A DNA stretch of 64,000 bases from Otatea glauca (lineage: Eukaryota; Streptophyta; Magnoliopsida; Poales; Poaceae), in the NCBI GenBank assembly GCA_036346275.1, contig CM070725.1, positions 46,934,104-46,998,103 of the forward strand, read 5' to 3'. A program made the translations under genes and the position numbers. Below the pieces are notes generated by a model. The model worked only from the letters and a program-made list of their open reading frames with translations, ran no database searches and was not told where the DNA came from. Positions 57,240 through 64,000 of the stretch are shown piece by piece. The stretch's first letter is position 1. Each line of letters starts with the position of its first letter.

Positions 57240-58850
57240 CTACTAATACATTTCTCAAGGGTATTATGGACTTTGGCCTCGTCCACCCTAGCCGCCTACT
57301 CTTCAGCGGTGAAGGGGTGGCCGATGAAATCGGCGATATTGGGATCGGCTCAAGGATTCCAATGAGACATGCATGCACAAGTAGCACAACTTGATATGTT
57401 TCCACTACTACAAAAAAACCCTTTCTTGCTGGCCTATCACTACTGGTTCGGCTAGAACCGATACAAATGCTCGACCGAAGAAGAACCGGTAGTGATAGTG
57501 ACTTATCATTGTTGGTTCTAAAAAAACTGGCAGTGATACTGTTATTGCCGGTTCTTCTTAAGAACCGACAATGATAATGGAGGAAGTATCACTGTCGGTT
57601 CGTAAGTCGAACCAGCAGTGATAATATTTTTGAAAAATCATAACTTTTTCATACATAGTTGGATGGAAACAAAATTTATATAAAAATTATAGCTCTCGAT
57701 GAGATCTACAACTTTGTAGTTGACAACTTTTTTATTTGAAGTCATTTAGATATCCAAATAATCGTTGAAACTTTCAGATACGAAGGGATAAAAGGAAAAT
57801 ATATCTTGTAGTAGTTGAGAAGTGTATGTTAAGTGAGATGATAAGGGGAGTTCACACAGAGCAGCAGGTCACAGGTTCGACTCCTAGCAACCGCATGCGC
57901 GCGTATTTCGCGTGTGACTTGTGACTTGCGACCGTGCGTAGTAAATACAGGGTGGGTGTTCCAGGTGCAAATAATATTTTTTATTTTAACGAGTGATTTT
58001 TGGATTTACGGCTATCACTGTGGGTTCCATATCCGGCAGCAATGAGGATTTGGAACCAGTAGTAATCACGTTTTCTACAGTAGTGTTCACAAGTTGTATG
58101 CTTTCACATGCACTTCGGCTGTCCCTCTTGTCGTGGCTAGCGCTCGGGCGTTCGGCTAGACGGCGACTAGTAAGTGCTCCAACATGCGGAAGAGCCGAGC
58201 ACAAGGAGCACACGCAAGAGAAAAAAAAAGTAAGATGAGTTGTGTTCCAATACGTGAGCCGCTTGAGTTGGCCGGGTGTGTTGGTACTCACCTCCTCGTA
58301 CGTCATGAACAACACCTGGTTGAGCCTCTCGACATGCCACCTCCAGTAGCCCAGCACGTGCTTCTAGTACGACCTGACCAGCGACACGCCGTCGTAGAAG
58401 AGCCGAAAGGGCTTGCCGATGTCCCACGGCTCCGACCGGGTTGTGTAACTCGTATTACTGAAGTACCACAACGACACGAGGCAGTCCTTGGGGTCGCAGC
58501 ACATGTACACGACCTTGCAGCCAGAGGTTCAGACTGACTCCAGCAGCTATGGAGACGGGAGACGAGATGTGCTTCGTGAGGAGCAGTGGCGCCGTGAACG
58601 AGCTAAGGTCGGGGGTCCGATCGCATTCATACACCTAGATCTCGAGGAACAGGATGAGCTGGTGAGGGTTCTGCATCCTGAGCTGCGCGAGCACAGCTTC
58701 GACGCCGGCGGCTCTGTGGTCCCAACAGACAGTCGCAGAGTGGAGCACCATGAGCCAGGAAATGCTACACTTGGGGAAGTGGTGAGGATGACATCGTTGT
58801 CGCGGGCCAAGAACTGGTGCTGCGTGACTATGGTGCCGAGCCAATACCAT
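57240..58850 (-). pseudogene. Sulfotransferase pseudogene, split by a CACTA element
   Basis: The minus strand reads cytosolic sulfotransferase features in order: ARDNDVILTT near 58810; the PAPS-binding 5' loop as FPKCSISWL (normally FPKSGTTWL) near 58750-58775, with the lysine kept; the 3' PAPS motif region YMCCDPKDCLVSLW near 58470-58510; then LGYWRWHVERLNQVLF near 58305-58355 and QLKRL near 58250. The downstream segment DFIGHPFTAEE is found only at about 57300-57345, beyond the CACTA element. Such enzymes transfer sulfate from PAPS to small molecules in the cytosol. Stops (58608-58622, 58365, 57299) and frameshifts show it is dead. The C-terminal GxxGxxK-type region is not seen. Confidence 0.8.
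57403..58085. mobile_element. Non-autonomous CACTA transposon (683 bp)
   Basis: Ends CACTACTACAAAAAAACCC on the left and, inverted, CACTACTGTAGAAAAC on the right. A 3-bp target-site duplication TTC is at 57400-57402 and 58086-58088. Both sides carry subterminal repeats of the form TATCACTG(C/T)CGGTTC and AACCGGTAGTGATA, as in grass CACTA elements. There is no transposase. Its middle has a tRNA-like B box (GGTTCGACTCC at 57873-57883), probably fortuitous. Confidence 0.9.
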
Positions 58851-59285
58851 CGTCGTAGTGCTGCTTTTCTTCTCCTTCTATTATCTCCCCCTTTTTCAAA
58901 TTAATTACGTGGGAATATATAACACTACATGTCACACCAAATAAAAGAAATACATAATGAAACTACTACCCCTTATACGATTTCTACTACCAATACTACT
59001 ATAAGAAGTATAACTAAATCCTAATTAATATGATCCGTTACATCAAATAGAATTGATGGCTAATATTCAATATTATGCACAGTAAAAGAGCTCACTCAAT
59101 AATGACTTTTCGTGTTGGTTGGCTAGCTGCAGACGCGCGCCTCTTATTGATCCGGTCCATTTCCAAGCCATGGTTCCTTCAATCATTGATCGATCGACCG
59201 GCCCGATTCATTGCAATGCCTGAGGGGCTTACACGGTTTTACTTAATGTCTTGTACTGATGAAATGTTCTTTGTTCTTACGTCAA
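58851..59285. other. Unassigned AT-rich sequence
   Basis: No gene or element ends seen. The 74-codon ORF at 59075-59299 has no recognisable feature. Confidence 0.4.
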
Positions 59286-59405
59286 AAAAAAGCGCGTAGG
59301 CTCTCTCTTTTAGAATACTGAGCTAGAGAGCTTTGATCTGGCAGGGCTTGAACTCATGACGTCTCACCCATTAACACGTTGTCTTAACCGCGAAGCTATA
59401 CACCA
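59285..59405 (-). mobile_element. tRNA-derived SINE-like sequence
   Basis: On the minus strand an A-box-like TAGCTTCGCGGTT (near 59385-59397) is followed about 35 bases later by a B-box-like GAGTTCAAGCC (near 59347-59357), then sequence ending in a run of T (plus-strand A-run at 59283-59290). The cloverleaf is not complete, so it is not a tRNA gene. No target-site duplication is confirmed. Confidence 0.35.
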
Positions 59406-59409
59406 CATC

Positions 59410-60465
59410 ACATGGTCATCGGATGCGTATAGTTTGTTAATTACATATCCTGCATGTGAAAAATAATACAGAATGGACATTTGCTTGTTATCCTATAGGT
59501 ATGCATACGCAGATCAGCGAAATGCACGAACAAAAGTACACATGACAAAACCGCAGGTCGTGTGGATTACAGTGATTTCATATCTTGCCACCATGATCAT
59601 TTTTTCTGTGCATTACTTTACTTTCAGAAGTCTTTTTCCCTCCTATTTCTACATCAAACTGTCACAACTCATCTCTAGCACTAGCAGCAGCAGCGTCACC
59701 ACTCACTAGCCTTTCTACTACTGTATACATAAGACTTCTCTTGGCCTTTGACCAGTGTGCCCTTTGCCCCTCTGGAGTTCAGTTCATGCATGTTCTACTT
59801 GCCATCTGAATGGGACAGAAGAACTAACCTCTGAAAGTTACATGGCATCATAAATCCGCACGTATGATCGATGCATGCATCTGATTAATTAGGCATCGCA
59901 GTTGATCGATCTATCGCTGTCGTAAAATAAAGACCATAAAAAGAGGAAATTGTTTGAGCCATGCTTATATAAGGAGTGGTCTTTTCTGTCAAGCTCCACC
60001 TTGCATTGCAGATACAGTGCTAGATTGCAGTACTGTGAGCTACCAATGTATCTTTGATCTTAGATACAAAGGTACAATCCATTAGAGCATCGACAAGATA
60101 GGATGGGTCCTATCTGTGGTACTAGTACTAGCTAGTAGCTAGGTACATAATGATCAGGTTTCAGAAGTAACAATGTTTCCCAGGGAAGGCACAGCAATGC
60201 TCAGCAAGGCACATGGTGGTTAGTATATAACTTGGATCTAGAGGAAACCTAACATGCGTAATCTTATCATCACCAAGGACCACAGATATGTATTTAGGAA
60301 GAGCAAAACAGTTATAGCCTACGTCCTCAGTTCGCCCCCACTACTTCAATTCATGCATGTCCTGTTCATCGTCGATCTTTCGCAACAAGATTGGTTAATT
60401 GGAAGGAAGATATCATATACCTCACATTTTTTTTCTAATTTGAAAGGATAATTGGAATATGTAGT
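59410..60465. other. Unassigned sequence, promoter-like in part
   Basis: Contains a TATA-like GCTTATATAAGGAG at 59963-59976, but no coding region follows it. No element ends are found. Confidence 0.4.
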
Positions 60466-60590
60466 TGTTGGATAGTAGGATTGGTGTGTGTGTGTGTTAG
60501 AGTGCTTGGCCCATAAGGCCCATATACACGGGTATGTACATATATATGTCAAAATGAGAATAGAAGAGAGTAACTTAACCGGAGAAAACG
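60466..60590 (+). repeat. Short 5' LTR of the copia element (~125 bp)
   Basis: Starts TGTTGGATAGTAGG, contains a (TG)n run and GGCCCATATACACGGG, and stops at the primer site. The 3' LTR is outside the window, so both ends are inferred. Confidence 0.5.
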
Positions 60591-60602
60591 TGGTATTAGA
60601 GC
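60591..60602 (+). other. Primer-binding site, initiator tRNA-Met type
   Basis: TGGTATTAGAGC differs by one C-to-T change from the usual TGGTATCAGAGC. Confidence 0.75.
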
Positions 60603-61338
60603 TAGGGTTAGCACCGTGCGGAGGAGAGGGCGATGAAGGAGTGAGCTGACGGTGAGCCCGACGATGCAGCAACATGAGGGTGTAGCGGGCACAACGTCCG
60701 GTTGGGCGGCGATGAGGAGAGGAGGCATCCTCCCATGGCACTGCGTCTCCGTAGAGCCGCATCGCGGTTGAAGAGGTTGCCCTCCTGGTGGCCCATTCCT
60801 CGCTAGGGTTTGGATTTGGGGTCGGGAGGGGAGGCGGTGAGAGGAAGGATTCAAGGAGGCACTGATCTGGGTGACTGGCATGGCAACCGTCAACGAGGGT
60901 GGTACCGGTGGCAACGTGAAGGCACAAGCGGGCTTATTGAGTCCAGGCTAAGACTTTTCCACAACATCAGACACCTCTTCATTTGTTTCTATGACTTCAA
61001 TTGTTTGGTCATCATCAGCGTCACCTGCTTCTACCTGACTCCGTCAGCTCCGATGGCAGTTTATTGAGTAACATCTCTGATCTTTTACTTTCCCTCCTGA
61101 GATTGGTCACTACATTCTTTTGAGATCAAGTTGAGAGGAGGAACTCACTTCACAAACACAAGCAACTAGAAATTTCTTCATAGTATAAAGTTGAGAGGAC
61201 CCAGTAGGTTGTTGGTACGAGTGTAGCCGTGAGACCAGGGAGGTCGAGCCGAAGGGAGTGCTGGCGAGCAGTGGTTGGAGTTGCTGTGATTTTGCTCTGC
61301 TGCTTGCTGTGAAAAGTAAAGGCCACAATACTTGAATC

Positions 61339-62200
61339 ATGGGGGACAATCAAAGTATTGAGCAAGTGCTTGAGAAATTGGCTCAAATCCTTACAGCAAA
61401 GGCAGACAATGCAATTGTCCCTCGCACTGAGCCAATTCAGAAGATAGAATTGATGCCAAACGACATCAAGATAGAGGGTGTTAAGAATTACTTGAGCTGG
61501 TCGAGGAGAGCATTGTTGATCTTGAGAACAAAAGGGCTAAAGAGCTTTGTCGGGGAAGAGGCAATCGAGCCAGTGGACAAGACAAGTGCAGAATGGAGGT
61601 TTTAGAGCACCACTAATTAATTGGTGGTGGCATGGTTATTGAGTTCCTTGTCTCTATCTATTGCTGCAACTGTGGAGGCTATCTCAAGTGCAGCTGGGTT
61701 ATGGAAAACTTTATCTAAGTTGTACTCAGGGGAGGGGAATGTGATGTTAATGATTGAGACACATGAGAGGGTTAGTGATCTGAGACAGAGGGAGCGCTCT
61801 GTGATAGAGTATGTTGCTGAGTTACAGCGATTGTGGGTGGATCTAGACCACTATAATCCTCTCGAGTTGTCTCATGCAGATTGAATATCCACTGCAAAGA
61901 AGTGGATTGAACGCAGACGGGTGATAGAATTCTTGAAGGTGTTGAATTCCAGCTTCGATGTGAGAAGAGCTACTATGTTCCATCTGCCCACTCTTCCTTC
62001 TCTGGCGAAAGCTATTGCTGCTACTACACAAGAAGAGACTAGGTTGAAGGTGATGACAAGCACTACATCACCAATTATCCGCCCTGTATTTGCAGTGACA
62101 GGAACTAGAGAGTACTTCAATTGTGGAGAGGAGTTATTTGAGTTGTAACTGTCCCCAACCCTACAAGGAACGTGCCTATATCAAGAATAGACCAAAAAGA
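61339..62200 (+). pseudogene. copia gag remnant
   Basis: The start is at 61339 (MGDNQSIEQVLEKLAQ). The gag region includes GVKNYLSWSRRALLIL (61480-61527) and the UBN2-type segment LWKTLSKLYSG (61702-61734) followed by RERSVIEYVAELQRLW (61792-61839). The CCHC knuckle is degenerate near 62115-62160 (FNCGE, then LSCNCPQP after a frameshift; the His is not seen). Stops lie at 61603 and 61882. Gag would form the particle for reverse transcription. Confidence 0.85.
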
Positions 62201-62399
62201 AGTAGAAACAAAGGGGAAAAGAACATCTACAAAGCTAATTGTGTAACGACTAAGGATGGGCCACCTGAACTTGTGGAGATCTTAGCTACAGAATTAGAGG
62301 AGCTGAGGCAGCTAAAGAGGGATGTTAAAATCTCTGGGAGCAAGGAAGGGAGGACTGCAACTGTGTCCAATGCATCCGCTAACCTAGCTCACTCAGCTC

Positions 62400-63908
62400 T
62401 AGGTAAATGGATCATAGATTCTGGTGTATCAGCACATGTGACGGGTATGTTGGATGAATTTAAATTGTATAATCCATTCCCACCTATATATATATGGAAA
62501 CTATCCAAACGGCTGATGGTATGTCTCAACCCATTAAAGGTGTTAGAGTTGTCCAGTGTAGTCCAACAATCAGACTATCATCAGTTTTACATGTTCCCTC
62601 CTTTCCAGTCAATTTTTCTCAATAAGTTCATTAGTTAATCATTTGGATAGCTGGTTTGTATTTGATCAAGAAACTTGCCTTGTTCAGGAGAGATAGGGTG
62701 GAATGAGGCTTGGGACTAGAATCAGAAATAATGGGCTGTAGTACTTGGATTCGAAGGAGGTAGATGCTGGGCAATGTACTGTATTGATGGCAAGTACAAA
62801 GTGAAGAGGAGGCTACAGTGATGCTCATGCACTGTCGACTAGTCCATATATCTTTTGATACTATGAGCAAAGTATTTCTTAATGTAATGAATAAGGTGGA
62901 CAAAGAGAAACTAGTGTGTGATGCATGTGAGTTTGGGAAACACATAAAGTTCTCATATGTGAGCAAGGGACTTCGAAGTGTCTCTCTTTTTGTGCTTGTT
63001 CATTCTGATGTATGGATAACTCCTGTTACTTCTGTTAGTGTGGTATGAAATATTTTGTCACCTTTATTGATTTCTATACTCGTATGACTTGGATATACCT
63101 CATGAGACACAAAACATAGGTGCTGAAGTGTTTCCAAGATTTTTGTGCCTATATTAAAAACCAATTCAATACTCGTGTCCAGATTATAAGAACAGATAAT
63201 GGGACAAAGTATGTGAATAAGGAATTTGATACCTTCTTATCAGTTGAAGGAATATTACACCAAACATCATGTTCGGATACCCCACCTCAGAATGGAGTGG
63301 CTGAAAAGAAAAATCGTCACCTTATAGAAGTAGCACGATCACTCATGTACACTATGAATGTCCCTAAATTTCTTTGGAGTGAGGCAGTGATTACTGTGGC
63401 ATATCTAATTAATCATATGCCGTCAAGGGTACTTAGAATGAAGACTCCATATGAGATGTTGAAGGGAGAAAATGAGTTCATTGTCCCTCCAAAGGTATTT
63501 GGGTGTATATGTTTTGTTGAGACCACAGACCTTCTGTAGGGAAGTTGGATCCTCGTGCTGTTAAGTGTATCTTCTTGGGATATGCTCCTCTGGGCAGAAG
63601 GGATACAAGTGTTGGAGTCCTTCTGAACGACGCATATTTGTGAGTATGGTTGTGACTTTCAGGGAGTCTGAGCCTTTCTATGGGGAGAGGACCAATCTGA
63701 GTTCTCTGTTTGATCTTGACTCGACTAGCATGGTTGATTCTAGTCGAGAGGGGGAGAGTGAAGCTTCGAGGACAAAGAAAAATGAGCAACCAAGGATTGT
63801 TGTTGGCTCAATCCCATGTAGTATCAGTGAAGCTTTGAGGACAGAGGAAGGTGGGCAATCGAGGATTGTTGTTGGCTTAATCCGATGTCTTATGGATGAA
63901 GCTCGGTG
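62400..63908 (+). pseudogene. copia pol remnant (protease, integrase)
   Basis: The protease has IDSGVSAHVTG (62413-62445; the usual Ala after DSG is replaced by Val). A GAG-pre-integrase and HHCC zinc-binding segment (MHCRLVHISFDTMSK, CDACEFGKH) is at 62824-62943. The integrase core contains FVTFIDFYTRMTW (63055-63093), the second Asp in IIRTDNGTKY (63183-63212) and the Glu in QNGVAEKKNRH (63289-63321). PYEMLKGEN and LGYAPLGRR-type segments follow. Frameshifts or stops occur near 62640, 63047, 63118 and 63538. Continues past 64000. Confidence 0.86.
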
Positions 63909-64000
63909 AAGAAGGGTCAATGAGGAAGAAAATTTGAGGATGTACACAAGAAGAAAATAGTGGCAACCAGAGCAGCAGTAGGTTTCATCAGTGGATGAGG

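Larger units (their letters stand above)
60466..64000 (+). mobile_element. Ty1/copia element, 5' part, degenerate, cut by window end
   Basis: A short LTR-like segment (60466-60590) is followed by a Met-type primer site and, after a 0.7-kb leader, by gag, protease and integrase remnants on the plus strand. Integrase before RT is the copia order. RT and RNase H and the 3' LTR lie beyond the window. Coding is broken in several places. Confidence 0.87.

Noticed and set aside
57843..57900. tRNA-like B box (GGTTCGACTCC)
   Set aside because: No A box at proper distance and no cloverleaf; inside the CACTA element and probably fortuitous.
59940..60130. Possible miRNA precursor with a TATA box (short inverted TGTATC...GATACA)
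   Set aside because: The stem is only about six pairs; no long plant-miRNA-like hairpin could be traced by eye.
60346..60927. 193-codon minus-strand ORF
   Set aside because: It crosses the copia LTR, primer site and leader on the wrong strand; composition is GC-driven.

Overview
This is plant nuclear DNA, almost certainly from a grass (Poaceae) with a repeat-rich genome. It contains Ty3/gypsy elements with very long LTRs, a Tat-type gypsy element with an antisense gene, Ty1/copia, LINE, CACTA and MITE sequences. Among these lie a few ordinary nuclear genes: an intron-containing CYSTM gene and two Pol III tRNA genes. I see no bacterial, organellar or viral operon structure. The grass assignment is an inference from element style (TGGTATCAGAGCC primer sites, CACTA subterminal motifs, Stowaway end), and the species cannot be named.

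Layout. 1-14057: a nearly whole chromodomain gypsy element (chromovirus) on the minus strand with LTRs of about 4.1 kb. It has gag, protease, RT, RNase H, integrase and chromodomain remnants plus an extra ORF before gag. It sits in an older LTR whose tail is 14058-14725. 14726-26492: a 5'-truncated Tat-type gypsy element (sense +). Its pol is followed by a minus-strand, apparently intron-containing plant-mobile-domain gene and a 3' LTR. A 3963-bp non-autonomous LTR element (19653-23615, TSD GTTTG) sits inside an intron of that antisense gene. 27158-32985: the genic island, with a tRNA-Asn, a three-exon CYSTM gene, and a tandem duplication carrying intron 2, the last exon, tRNA-Val and a GC-rich block. 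33718-37450: a 5'-truncated L1-like LINE with a target-site duplication. 37465-40790: mostly unassigned. 40790-50954: LTR-like repeats in inverted arrangement, split by a 5303-bp solo LTR (TSD AGATA). 51-56 kb: a Stowaway end, minisatellites, and a solo LTR (TSD CTAAC) of the same family as the 19.6-kb element, nested in an older LTR-like repeat. 57.2-58.9 kb: a sulfotransferase pseudogene split by a 683-bp CACTA element (TSD TTC). 60466-64000: the 5' part of a degenerate Ty1/copia element that runs off the window.

Only the CYSTM gene and the tRNA genes look intact. The protein-coding transposon remnants are broken by stops or frameshifts. The most interesting items are the spliced antisense PMD gene in the Tat element, the pre-gag ORF of the chromovirus, the GC-rich promoter-like block shared by two giant-LTR families, the inverted LTR-like arms with palindromic GGTACTACC arrays, and the small-indel differences between the two 4-kb LTRs, which may be consensus errors.
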